Assembly: GCA_018857735.1 (NCBI GenBank)
Contig: JABMCL010001558.1
Span: forward strand, 197,001 to 261,000
From: Alviniconcha marisindica
Lineage: Eukaryota > Mollusca > Gastropoda > Provannidae
Length of the DNA stretch: 64,000 nucleotides
Direction of reading: 5' to 3'
The first letter of the stretch is position 1, and the number at the start of each line of letters is the position of its first letter. Shown here piece after piece: positions 49,610-62,373 of the stretch. The notes under the pieces were generated by a model that was given only the letters and a program-made list of their open reading frames with translations, had not been told where the DNA came from and made no database searches. A program made the translations under genes and the position numbers.

Positions 49610-50838
49610 AGAGACGACGATGTTTTTTTCTTCTTTCTTTCTTGAAGCGCCCAACCCCTTGGCTTGAACCAGAGATGCGCGTGTGGACACAGACAGCCAA
49701 TCAGTGATGGTAGAGGACTTTCTTGCTAACCTGGGATGGAATTGTAGACCATGTTGTACCCTGGTAATGCTTTACTGAAGCAGTGCTCCAACAGCTGTAA
49801 TTGCCTTTCCGATACATACGTATGTGTGTATGTGCGTGTGTGTGTATGTCACTCTGGTCTCTGTCCATCAAAAATGGACTGTTCCAACTGCAAGGAGCAA
49901 TGCGTGTGCACCACTACACTCTGGAGCAAGGATCATACCATTTCCTTGCCTTGATGAACAGCAGGGAGGACAGGTTCTGTAGAGAGAAGTTATTTGATGT
50001 TAAAAAAAGAAAGGAAAAAAAGAAAGAAAAAAGGAAGGTATCTCTGTGGATGGAACAGGTTGTACACATTTAGTTTAAAACAGAATTGTTCAACCTAGCT
50101 GTATGCCTCTGGGCACTGTTTTTCGTGAGAGGTGTAAGTCCATGATGCTCTTGCTGGAATTCAGTGCCCAGTGTTGTGTCTTTGAGCTAGCGGGAGAAGC
50201 CTGGACAGTGAGTACTGCGAATCAGCAGCTGGCAGCAGAAAGTAATCAGGGTCATGCTGGTCTCCGCTTCTGAGCTACTTCCTGAGAAGCTGTAGTGTGC
50301 GTAGGTTTGTTTTTCAAAGCAGAAAAGCCCAGTGATAGTCACCATCTTATGCTGTATGTCTGGCTGCAATTTGGTTCTCGCAGCTTGCATCTTCTGCAGG
50401 TGTACATAACTGATGTGTATGCTGCAACAAAAATGTGTATGCTCCCATACAAAAATAGCTACAATGATTTGGTGATTGCTCATTGATAAATGCGGCTTAT
50501 GACATGGCAGACAATGGAATAGCAACTGTACAGGAATCTGTAAGAGGAGTTTATAGTCAAAATCACATTGGGGGGGTGGGGATTGTCATTGCAAAGTGTT
50601 GTGTATGGTCTTGGAGTGTGAGCATTTTGTCCACTTGAATACCCTGTTTGATAGCTCTGCAAAGTGTTCGTAAGACTCTCGATCGTCACATTGCTGATGG
50701 AGAAGACAATACAAAACAATTACATGGGCAGCAGAAGAGCCATCCATTCTAATACTGCTTTCGGTACATCGCTGACAGTCACCTGCCTGACCAAATCATT
50801 AGTACAACCACATTATGTTTTTTGACAACATAAACAAT

Positions 50839-50907
<69 letters not shown>

Positions 50908-51318
50908 AAATATAGCTTCATATCAGTGGTTGAATTGACGTTTGTACATTTAGTCCAGATTTGTTTGAATTTATTATTAATCAAAGTTTTAGGAAAATGA
51001 TTATCTACATTGTCCCCTTGCTGTTTTATCATTAAACAATGATGACGTTTTGGCAGTAGGCTGAGGAACTGATTTTGCTGTACATACAGATTGCAAACAT
51101 GATCCCCATTAGTCTAATGTCTGTATACTTGCGATCAATTTGTTGCGATCAATTTGTTGATGTTTGCAATGAAGGAAGAAGGAAGATTTAATCATCTCAT
51201 TCATGCAATGATGATGTGATTGATACCTTTTGTATTATGTTCTCCTTTTTAGTTTTGTTATTTTTTAAATATTTGTGCATCTTCTTCATCCTTTTTCTCA
51301 CTCTCTCCACATATTTGA

Positions 51319-51324
51319 AATAAA
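51319..51324 (+). other. Possible CFAP97 poly(A) signal
   Basis: AATAAA about 1.7 kb after the CFAP97 stop codon, the first well-placed hexamer in the plus-strand flank that I noted. Assignment as the CFAP97 3' end is inference. Confidence 0.35.
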
Positions 51325-52474
51325 GATCTCACAATATGGTAACTATGAATGAGCATCAGGAATCATGTGGGATAATTCATTAAAAAATGTTTTGTCAGAC
51401 CGTCCATTTTGTTCTGTGATAATGATATTTATGTGGGTTCCATATTGGAATGCAAAAGTGAAGTACATGTGTACACACATGTAGTGCTGACCACAAATAT
51501 TTTCTCAGGGTCAACACTCACGGTTTCCCACTTGTGTGTGGCAATATAATAATAACAGATTCTCTAACCCAAGTTAAACTCACTGAGCTGTACAAACATT
51601 GCATAACAAAAATAATATACTTACAGTTCAACAACAACAACCATAAATACCATAAGTACATACATACATGTACACACACACACACACACAGGCATGCCCC
51701 CCCCCCCCCCCCCCCCCCCCCCACACACAAACACATACATACACACACACAGGGATACAAAAATGCAGGTTATACTTGATCTGAAAAAAAGTTTGTTTTG
51801 AATGAGACTTATAATTTCCTTTAAATTCATGAAAGTAGTACTGAGATAAATTGATTAACAACAGTCAACTTTTCAGTGAGTCGTGTGACCTGTACCCAAG
51901 TCTGAATTGGCTATGGGTTAATCAACAACGTCACAGAAGTAACAACAGTGGCTAGGGCCTCTGTCCATTTACTACAATGTACCCAGGATGGCAATGCTTG
52001 AGATAAATAAGCTATCCATTGGTTGCTTGCGGATGCCATTCCTTCAGGAGGGCTTCAGCAAGCTCAGTGATGTCCTATGGTGTGGTAATTGGGTACTGCC
52101 ATTGTGCAACATTCCTGTGTCTCATTCTCCACTAGATGCTGCAGGGATCCTTTGAGAGACGGCTAATTCATGAATTGTACACATGTTTTTTTATGTTATA
52201 TATATATTTATATATTTTAGAAATATGGTTGTAAACAGACTTCAGGTCATTGTTTTACACATTTGGCTGCTAACATTGACCCCTCCTGCTGTTGTGCTCT
52301 GTGTGAGCTGATGCTTCAGTTCATCCTGAAGTGGAGGTCTCAAGGCTGACTGATGTCTCATGTTTGGTTGTTGTCTGAATACTATGACACCAACGTTGTC
52401 ATCTTCTTGTTGTTGGTGTTATTTTTAGTGGAACATTGTGCCTCATTTAAAATTGTAATTGTTATGTGGGTATT

Positions 52475-52512
52475 GTAAAGTGCTTTGAGCCCATGAAAAT
52501 GTTTTTATTATT
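52475..52512 (+). repeat. Possible SINE/LINE 3' tail
   Basis: GTATTGTAAAGTGCTTTGAG then ...TTTTTATTATTC resembles the conserved TGTAAAGCGCTT-type tails of many invertebrate short repeats. Low confidence without a library search. Confidence 0.4.
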
Positions 52513-54131
52513 CACAGTAATGGCATTAAAATCGCAGTATCCCCTGCTTTTTCCCCTCCAAACCCTATACATACACTGGCCACAAGGATACAACTGAATG
52601 GTTATTTCTCTGTGCACACAATTTATGTGCCTTTTTGTGTGTGGAAGGAAATGTTATTCCAACTGTGTTTTGACCAGCCTTATACTTATTATAACCAGTG
52701 GATGTGTGGTATTTTTATTGGCTGCAAGTAGCGTCACATCTGTTTGTAGTACATGCACATGACTGTAACTGGCTGTGTAAATTGCAGTTTGATAATAACG
52801 GTAGTAGTGAACACATACACCTCAACTTGAGATGTGTCCTAAGCGCTTTACAACGGCAACTTATGGACATCACAGTGACAGTTACTATATACACAGATGT
52901 GTAGGTTCATTATAGGATAAGTATAACACATATTGTGTGTGTACACAACCCCTTCTCCAACAGACAGACTCACGCGTGAGTTGCAATGTTAATGACCACA
53001 TCCCCACTCCTTGAATGAAAAAAGAAGACATATATTTTTGGCAGAAGAGTTCAGTTTTTAGAGCTGTTTTAGAAGAATTGGTGGAAGAAGCATGCTGGAT
53101 GTGGTGTAGGAGTTGTTCCAGGTATAGGATAGGACCTTGGTATGTTGGTCTGTTGACTTTGTTTTGACAGCTGGGATTTGAAACAGTCGAGTGTCAGAGG
53201 AGGAGCTGAGTGGAGTGGAGCTTGACCCGGAAGGAACATAAATTTTGAGAACAGCGCAGAATCTGGGAACCCATTCAAAAAGCTAGGTTGTACATTCACC
53301 AGGTCATATCTAAGGGTCACGTGCTGCGTCCTGTTACAAGCAAACAACAGTTTTAAAAAAGCCGTTCCCATAGTAATACTTGAAGAACAGGTCACTCACC
53401 TGCACCCAGAAAGGGACAGAATCTGTTTTTTATTTCAGCCATTTTTAGCTTGTGACAGATTCGCCTGGATGCTGTGCTGTGTCAACAAGGTATTGGGGAC
53501 CCGCTCCAGTAACAGAAGGAAGAAGAAGGATGTCTCTCGTCAAAATGTCCTGGGTCATGCTTGAATTAAATGGTTCAGCATAAAAAGTTGACAAGAATGA
53601 ATTTCATGTTTGATTGTCTTTGATCCAAAGTTATGTCTCATGCCTTGTGGCATTTGCTTAAGCCATGTAATGTGTTTTTAGTAAGCATTTTATGTTCCTG
53701 ATTATTTGCAGTATGTGCATTATGGCAATGATCTGATACACATTTCATTATTCTGTTAGAGAAAGAAAAATCTTTTGGAAGATAATTTCCAATCAGTGTT
53801 TTACTTCTTTTAGTACCATGGTATGGGTGTGTTTAATAGTTAATCAGTACTCACCTAGGATTATTTTTGGTGTGCCCAGTTGTATGTGTGCAGTTCCATG
53901 AATGAGGATTCACGGTTTTTAAATTAGGATGTATATATGCTTTCAGAATAAAGATAATGTTTTACCAACATTTCAGATGTTTGTCATTTGTCACTGTTGT
54001 CTGGTCAGGAGTCAAATAAAAGTGTCAAGTGACTTTGGACATCAGTACAGTCACAGTGCCAGTTGGCCTTTAGGAGTTGGCACCAGCCCTGTTTGTTGGA
54101 ACCAGTCCTGCTTTGCACGAAGTGACATGGC

Positions 54132-54270
54132 GCATGGTTGTATGGTGTACACAGAACACACTGAGATGGCAGCAGTTTCATGTGGCACTAGCCATGCCAG
54201 CGCTTGTAGAATTACATGCGAGCACAGTGAGTCTGCTTGAGAGTGGAGAATAGTACTATATAAAAGCGAT
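54132..54270 (+). repeat. Dispersed repeat family A, copy 2 (internally deleted)
   Basis: GCATGGTTGTATGGTGTACA then GGCAGCAGTTTCATGTGGCA and CTAGCCATG; it ends GAGTCTGCTTGAGAGTGGAG then TACTATATAAAAGCGAT. It lacks the central CACTTCAGTGGATA block present in copies 3 and 4. Motif D follows directly. Confidence 0.85.
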
Positions 54271-54271
54271 A

Positions 54272-54322
54272 GGTTGGTGTTTTACGCCCAATTAACTGGT
54301 ACGGTTATATCAGGGCGATGAT
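54272..54322 (+). repeat. 55-bp dispersed motif D, full copy
   Basis: GGTTGGTGTTTTACGCCCAA then TTAACTGGTACGGTTATATC and AGGGCGATGA. It starts immediately after the family A copy. A reverse-oriented partial copy lies at 54638-54676. Confidence 0.85.
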
Positions 54323-57022
54323 CAACGACAATGTTACAGATCATTTATATTGTTATAAATGGAGTCCCCTTTTTTAAAGGCCCTAGCTTTCTTAGAATTG
54401 AAGTGAAATAGCTCTCTGAGTGCTTGGAATGGGTGAAAAGCACATGATCCACAGTAAAAAATAAATTTAAAAAAAGTGATTGAAAGCACTGTTGATTTGA
54501 TGCTTTTATCATGTGCTCTTTTCCTCATTTCAGTTTGACATCACAAAGTGACTTTGATGTCTTGGATAGAACAGCAGATTTGAGTACAGATCACTGACAA
54601 AATATATACTGTTTCTTTTGTGTTACCCTTTTCTTTTTTCTGGTTGACTGGGCGTAAAACACCAAGTTACTTACTTCTTTTTTCTGTGGTGTTTATGAAG
54701 TAAACTTTTGATGATATATTTCCAGTGTTTTAGAAAAAGAAGAATCTAGTTGTTTACTTTTAGTTCACTATAATTGGTAATTATTTTGGTAAAATTAGCT
54801 GGCAGATGAAAAATATATTGCTACAGAAAAATAGCAACTAAAATAAAAATTGTCCCCCCCCCCCCTCGAATTTAAAAATAAATCATTATTTGTTGAAACT
54901 GAGAAGGCTAGTTCCTTTAAGACTACCCGTAATATCAAGTAAAAGTGTTTTTAAAAGAGGGATGGTCCTTGGTCAGGCCAGGTTCGTTAACATGGAAACA
55001 GGAAAGGAAGGTTTAAGGAAAGTTGTCACAAATCAAGAGGTGTGTGTGTGTTGGGGGGGGGGGGGGGGCGCAGAACTGTGTACAGGTTTCAATCTCGACA
55101 TGAGAAGTACAATGATATTAACTGCAGTTTTATACTTCAAGGTCAGAGACCTAAAACATAGTCTAAATACTGAAATCTCACACACACATACACACACTAT
55201 TCAGCTTCACTGATCTTTATTGCAATTCAAACAGGCAGATATGAACAGCAATACAACTATCATTTCAGTAGCACGATTTCATGCTTACCACTTCGTTACA
55301 AGTGCACTAAGATTTCTTTACATAAAGTACACCAGCCCCCTACCTTCCAAGGCATAATAGTCTTGCTCAGTTGCGCAATCTCTTAAAGGGATGGCTGTAC
55401 TATAAATAGCACACATGATATTCAAAATCAGTTGAATTCAAACCTTTGACCAGTAAACATTACAGTTCTGCTCTGACACATTCCGAAATTTTGTGTAAAC
55501 AACAGAGAGTTTGCACCTGATACTTGGCACAGACTGAGATAACACTTCATGTCTTGCAATCACAATGATCTGTTTGGCAGTATTTTGCTGATTTGGCAAA
55601 ATAAATTTTAAGTTGGTGAAACAGGGGGCAGAGCTACAGGCTACGACGCTGTGCTACCAACACAGTCATTTGTAATATCAAACCGAGACTGATGGGAGGG
55701 TGCAAACACAGGGTTTTAGCCTGCAGGTACACCTTCGGGAACCGAGGCTTTAGACTAGGGCATGGTATTCTGGCAGAGGACAAAGACGATGGGCTTTCAA
55801 AGACTAACAGAACCACCAGTTACAAATTTCTGAGTACCTAATCTGTACATGAACCTCTGGAACAATCCTCAGTTTTCCACTGCAAACATTTTATTTAATG
55901 GGGACCCCAAGCAAACGAGCAACATGGGCTCTGCTGATTGGAATGAAATCGAAAGGGCTCCACAGTCTTTCGGTTTCTCATTGGAATGGAATAGAAAGGG
56001 CTTCACAGTTTTTTTGTTTCTCAAAGATCAATGTTTAAAAGTTGCAAAAATGCTACTACGAGCGCTGCCATTTTGTGTGGCAGTCTGTGTACGATAGTAT
56101 ATAATGTCATGAACAAGACCAACGTGTCCTTGGTGCAAGCATATACATCCAGTCATGAGCCCACCTTTTTCCCCACTCCATGTAACCAGCAGGGCAGCTC
56201 CACAAGGAGCTCACATTTGAAGCAGAACAAGTACTTCTGCTGCACAGATATGGACATGAACAGAACCACCACACAAAGCCTGCAGATGCAAATATCTGCA
56301 CATTTCGAGGCCAACTTGCATCTTCACTGCAGGCCCTCCAGGCTGCTCCTGCCTCTCTGGGACAATGGTCCGTTCACCCGTACTTTCCAAAAATGTCAAA
56401 AGGCGCAGTGGTGCAATTACAGAATGATAAACATACTTCTGCCAGAGCAGCAACTGCATCTTAAATTTAAAAAGCACCCACTGGCAACAGACTTCTGCTA
56501 GCTTCCTGTGCTATGGCACTCGGGGCTCATTCACAGCTGAAGTGCTTCAAATAGTCAACGTTATTATTTATGTTAACATTACCCCCCCCCCACCCAAAGT
56601 AGAACCTAAGAACCTATTATATTGTATCAGCTGATCCCTCTCTGACGGTAAGCTGACAGCACAGCCCTCTCAAAATGCAGCACTCTTTTCAAAGTGAACA
56701 TGCCTGCTGTCACACAAAATACAGCAACATGTTCACATGTCACTTGCCGTATGTGCATGAGGTTCATGCATCTTTCAAGTTATCTGTGATGATAAAGAGG
56801 TGAAGTGATGCTTAATGTCCTCAGATGTCAGTTGACATATTAGGGACAAGTTGTGATCAATGCCGAAGCACGGTTCAATAATTCTTTACGTCCACAAAAA
56901 CCAGAAGGCTCGTTAGGACAGACAGCTCAGGACGGCCACCTCGACTCTCACACAGCTCCTGAACTATGAATGATAAAGAGAGAACTCTCATCCATATATA
57001 CCCTTGAACTGTGTTATTACAT

Positions 57023-57240
57023 AATCTGAAACATAACGAGGCCCAGACTGCCTGCACAGAATCCACAAACAAGGGAGTTAATTAGAGCGTGAAAGAAGTC
57101 ACACAAACACAACAAAGACCTGAGTTGCCTATGGTACCTCTCACCTGGCAGGGAGTAAATACAATGTACCTAAACTCCACCAGTGATACATCCTCTTTTT
57201 TGTTGTTGTAGTGTTTGTGTGATGTCTTTCTAATTAACGT
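57023..57240. repeat. Foldback element F, copy 1
   Basis: Left arm: ATCTGAAACATAACGAGGCC ... AAGGGAGTTAATTAG ... GTCACACAAACACAACAAAG. Right arm: TTTTGTTGTTGTAGTGTTTG then TGTGATGTCTTTCTAATTAA, its inverted partner. The unique centre at 57155-57192 reads GTAAATACAATGTACCTAAA... Fits a MITE-like element. Confidence 0.8.
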
Positions 57241-57630
57241 ACTTTTTGTTGATTTTGTGTTATTACATGTGTATTGTTGATGTACATTCTTATACAGATA
57301 GTCCATTCAAAAAAGCACAACCAGACACAATCAAGCATGTAAACACAAACACAATAAAGCTAATAAGCGCAATTAAATCACCACACCATGCTACCACTAC
57401 TCTCACTCTCTTGCCTCTGTCTCTGTTTCTCTCCCTGTCTCTCATACATGGACAAATGCACAAATGGCACATATGCATATATATATATACGTGAGCTGTG
57501 CACATTCAGTCTTTACAGATCAGATTAGTTCATGGACAGTTTCTTTCACTGATTGTGATCTAAAATGTAAGCATGGAAACAGCGTACATCACCACTACTG
57601 GCCAGGTTCTAGTGGGCAGAAGTACATTTT

Positions 57631-57800
57631 TCAATGAGCTGGGTCATGCAGGTTATGAGACTGAAAGCAAGGCTGGGATGCACAAAAACAGTCAGAGTGC
57701 AAAGATACTGTGTCGTCTGCACCATAGCCTAGACCCCCTAAGCCTCACTTTCAGTCTCTGTTACCTTGGTGACCTGGACTCGTGAATATTTCTTGAGTAC
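57631..57800 (+). repeat. Dispersed repeat family C, copy 2
   Basis: Matches 13085-13262 (see that entry) with an internal insertion of about 30 bp. Confidence 0.75.
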
Positions 57801-58111
57801 GGTCAACCTCAGCATTTGATAAGTAGAACAGCTTACAGCAAGTTCAACTTATTCAGAGCTCCAGAGAAACAAACCATTGACAGAAAAAAAATGGATGTGT
57901 CCAGTGTTTCAGACAAGTACGATATTGGGTACGTAAACCAGATATTTGTTGTTGTTGTTGTTGTCCCAACAGATTCAAGACTATCTATGCTGTAATGTGT
58001 TATCAAATTTATTTATATATATAAACATCAAGATGGTAATTTGCACAATGAGTAGCACCCGCTGACAACAGCGTGACCTTACTTCAAAGCTTTGAATAAA
58101 ACTGTAAACTG

Positions 58112-58328
58112 GTGCATGGTTGTATGGAATGCACAGAACGTGCACCGAAATGGCAACAGCCTCATATGACACTAGCCATGTCACAACCAATTAGTGCCAA
58201 AAAATAACCACTTCAGTGGATACATATTCAAACACACTGTAAAGCTACAGTTACTCATTCTGAGTCACAGGTGACTGGAGTGCAGTCTGTCTGCTTGAGA
58301 GCAGAAAAGAGTGCTACATAAAAGCCAC
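58112..58328 (+). repeat. Dispersed repeat family A, copy 3
   Basis: GGTGCATGGTTGTATGGAAT at the start, CCACTTCAGTGGATACATAT in the middle and GTCTGCTTGAGAGCAGAAAA then GTGCTACATAAAAGC at the end. One of the longest copies. Confidence 0.85.
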
Positions 58329-59130
58329 CAGTCAGTCAAGGTTTACCACCTTTCAGTGCTTTAAACTGATTTAAAAACAACAACAACAAAACAGATCAAT
58401 GCACCCATCAGTGTTACTATTATAATTATTATTGAATGCCAGTTTACTTCAAGTGTTGAACCAACATCAACGCAGCTTCAATAGCAAAACTGGGACAAAC
58501 ACGCTCTTTGGTGTTAACACTGTCAGGGTCTGAATGCAACCAAACACTGCTAAGACAGTGAGCAGAGGCAAAGCAGAATAAAGCACATCTCAAACAAAAA
58601 TGACCCCAAAATCAACACCTTTCCACTAATTCCTCCTACACACCTGCAAGGCATGTCAGTGCAGAGTACTGTCAATGTTATCAACCCCCACCAAAAGGTC
58701 AGATGGAATGCTTTTTAATTAGACGAGACAAAACAAAGTTTGGGCAAATCTGGCTTTCATCAACTGACAAAGGCATGCTAAATATTTGCAGATAGTTTTA
58801 TCCATTGAAAAAGCATTCAGTTTTGACCTCTTGTGTGTTTGATCTCTTTTTTTTTTCTTTTCTTTTTTTTAATGCTGGCAGTCAACCTTGACAATACAGA
58901 CCTAAAGTCTTGATCCAGCTGACTCATCTCCAACACCATGGTCATCTGTACAGTTTCAGCACTCCTGATCAGGGAGGTTTTCAAGACATTACAGTTCTAT
59001 GTGTGGGAATGCTGGTATACTGTCGCAGCTCAAGATCACTTCAATGTACCATGTATTCAAACAAATTATACACAATGGCATTGTGAAATGAAGCAAACAT
59101 CACAGATCTGGCACCGGAGCTCTGCAAAAA

Positions 59131-59432
59131 TCTGAAACAGAACGAGGCCCAGAGTGCTCATGCACAATCAGCACACAAGGGATTTAATTAGCACTTGAAA
59201 GATGTCACACAAGCACATCAACAAAGACCTGAGTCACCTAGAGTAACTCTCACCTGGCATGTGTGTCAGAGGATGTACCTCTGGTGGAGTTTATGTACCT
59301 TGTATTTACACGCATGCCAGGTGAGAGTTACCGTTGGTGACTCGGGTCTTTGTTGTTGCACTTGTGTGACGTCTTTCGAGTGCTAATTAACTCCTTTGGG
59401 CAGTTTCTCTTCTTCGTCTGGGTCATTCAGAT
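59131..59432. repeat. Foldback element F, copy 2 (inverted centre)
   Basis: Left arm from TCTGAAACAGAACGAGGCCC through TTAATTAGCACTTGAAAGAT and ACTCTCACCTGGCATG. Right arm is its inverted partner, CATGCCAGGTGAGAGTTACC through CGAGTGCTAATTAACTCCTT to TCATTCAGAT. The centre (59271-59309) is the reverse complement of the copy 1 centre. Confidence 0.85.
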
Positions 59433-59593
59433 GGAAACTTTGATTTTCTGCACAAAGGCTGCCATGCACTGCAGGATATCTCAGCCACTGAAAACCTTTC
59501 TCGCCACCACTGTCTCCACCAGGCAGAACTCACTCCTGCAGTTGCTGTGTGGAGCGGACATGCCTGCAGCAGGTGTTCTGTGCATCACGCTGC

Positions 59594-59900
59594 CAGTCTG
59601 ACAGGGGCCGAGTTCTGACTGACCGGTTCCAAACTCAGTGAGGAGGTGGCAGGTCAAATGGTTGTGGCCTGAGTGCAGCCTGAAGACACAGTCACTCACT
59701 TGTGCATGGGACCAGGTTTTTGCGTACCAGAGAATAACACAACTGGCAGTCTGACAGGGGCCGTGTTCTGACTGACCGGTTCCAAACTCAGCGAGGAGGT
59801 GGCAGGTCAAATGGTTGTGGCCTGAGTGCAGCCTAAAGACACGGTCACTCACTTGTGCATGGGACCAGGTTTTTGCGTACCAGAGAATAACACAACTGGC
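59594..59900. repeat. 153-bp tandem duplication
   Basis: ACAGGGGCCGAGTTCTGACT at 59601 recurs as ACAGGGGCCGTGTTCTGACT at 59754. The full unit, including TGGTTGTGGCCTGAGTGCAG and CCAGAGAATAACACAACTGG, is nearly identical. It ends about 130 bases from the stop codon of the right-edge gene, within its probable 3' UTR. Confidence 0.95.
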
Positions 59901-60030
59901 AGGGAGAAATTGAACACTGTAGCCACATGAGCTGAACTGAATAGTCTGAGAAAGTCAGAAATGTCTGTCAACCCTGGATGGCAGTGATGCCTTTGGTTGG
60001 CTCTTGACTGACCGATCGACAAAATCCACA

Positions 60031-62292
60031 TTATGCTGACTGAGCCTTCTTGGCTGTGATGGTTGTACTCCGCTTGCGGTCTTCAACATTCCATGTGGAC
60101 TGCTTCCGGATGTCCTAAGAGCAAACACAGGAATGACCATATTAAAAAAAAATCTAAATTAATAATGAAATGTTTATAAAGCATGAACCTCTAACATAAC
60201 AACAGAATTCAGAGTGCTGAGCTAAAAATAGTATATAGCACAACCACACATTCCAGGTGAATGGAACTGAACATTCCAACACAGCTAGGAAAATGTAAAA
60301 GGGAAAGCAGCATGAAGCACAAAAGAACCCATCCTTTTATCATGAAAAAGATGAGGCTTGCAAAATGCTGAGGAAGATGGCCTGAAATCAGGTCTATGCT
60401 ACTGAATTTCAACAGTGCCCCCTGCCAACTTGTCACTTTGTTTTGGAACCATGTTTTGGAAGCAACCTTTTCCCCTGGCAGCTCCGTTCAACGTGCAACA
60501 ACAGGCTCCTGCTGCCAGGTAGTTCATCCCCTGAATCGAGCCATGATCAGAAGTTACTGACATTGCCATGACTGGCGTCTTATTCTCTGGCCAGAGCATT
60601 GGGGCAAAAGCAAAATGTTTGTCAAGAGTTTCACATCCCTGCTATTTTGGCAGCTGAACTCCAGCTTCTGGGATTTCAGTACTGGAGTTTCCTGTCTCAT
60701 GATGTAAGTAAGTAACTTGGCGTTTTACACCTGGGTAAAACACCAGGTTACTTTCTTCAGTCTGCTGTCTCATGGTGTAAAACACCAAGTTGCTTACTAC
60801 TTCGTGAGACAGCAAACTCCAGTACTGAAATCCCAGAAGCCAGAGTGCAGCTACCGAAATGGCGGGGAAAAACAGCATTTACATGTATGTGTGGATGGCA
60901 GTTTGTACAGGTGTGGCGAAACTGGCTCCACAAACTACAGTCTCACCCGATACTGGGTGAACCTCAGGGCTTCAGTCGAGAAGCGCTAACAACAACAACG
61001 CCAAACATCCTCTGACTCATCACAGTTGCTGCTGTTGTAGTGTTCCCCAGCTGAACACTGGGGGTCAGCTGGTACATGTAATTTTACATAACAAGTGTAC
61101 TTCATGGGGTGAGAGGACTGTGTGTGACCCTTTTTTTGACTAACCAACCACATGGGCAGCCACATGCTATCTTTGAGGGAAATCTGTGCAATAAAGCCCA
61201 GGACATCTGAGTGGCTAGGGGTCAGTCAGCAAGACCTCTGAATTGACGGCCCAGCCTGGGCCATCTGTGGGGGCCATCTACGGTCTTGAAGGCTCAATGA
61301 TCACGCAAAGCCAACCTTTTGTTCATTTACTTGTATATTAGACTGTGTTGGGTCCAGAACTGGGACCCAGATTTTTTAACTTGTGATTTGACGACCTTTC
61401 CTCGCCCTGATATAGTTTCTGAATGTGCGATTTAAAATAATGTTGGTTCGTCCCATTGTGACCCTGAGCAGTTGTCAGAAGGTTAAAATCTAAGAACTAC
61501 CTAACTACATGTACAGTTACTACAGATTGGTAATAGCATTATTTTAACCCCATGGGCATGCCTGTCATCCACCCCCAGCACTGCTTTACCATCCTAACTG
61601 CCACAACATCGACACATCAGCACTGTTGAAAGTTAGGACAGAATAGCTTAGCTTGCAAAGACCAGATAAAGGCTTTTAGCCAAAGTAAATCTGATCACCA
61701 TATCATCTCATAACATCCCTCATGGTAAAGGCTGAAATAAGCAGACAGAGAGACCAAGACAAGAAGGCCCCAGACAAGGCGAGTGCACACCTTAATCTGT
61801 ATGTTGGCAGCAGCCAGCTGCTCCCTGGCGTCATCACAGGCAGACAGCAATGGGGCAAAAAGGTCTTTCTGAAGTCTTCTGACATTCTCTGTGGGCAGCA
61901 GGCTGTGCTTTTCTGCATCCAAAAACAAATTGTGTACATTACTGCACTTGTCTAGCTATTTTTACACACACTGCACAAGCATAGAAAAAAAAAATTCAAT
62001 TTGTCTTTTTAATCTGCAGTTAATTATTGACGTATCAGTGATTACCTCCAGATTAAATTCAAAACGTCTCCATAAAGGCCCAAGTAATTAAGCAACTCTG
62101 TCACAAGTTACAGGCAAGAGACTGATGGAATCAAAAGTTGACACGACATCTATAATACAGTATGGCTGCAGACTGTTGGCTGCAGTCCACAGTTCAAAGT
62201 CAACTAGGTGTTGTTCCAAAGCCACTCATTCTCATTCTTTTATCACGGAACAGACACACAACACACACACACAAACACAAACACACACACAC

Positions 62293-62373
<81 letters not shown>

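Larger units (their letters stand above)
49610..60030. other. Large intergenic/3' UTR region between CFAP97 and the right-edge gene
   Basis: No coding exon could be supported. The first ~1.7 kb is probably CFAP97 3' UTR. A CA run lies at 50840-50901 and a C-run at about 51697-51721. Poly-G lies at 55056-55069. A minus-strand AATAAA near 55214 could end a long 3' UTR of the right-edge gene, but this is weak. The repeats are listed separately. Confidence 0.65.
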
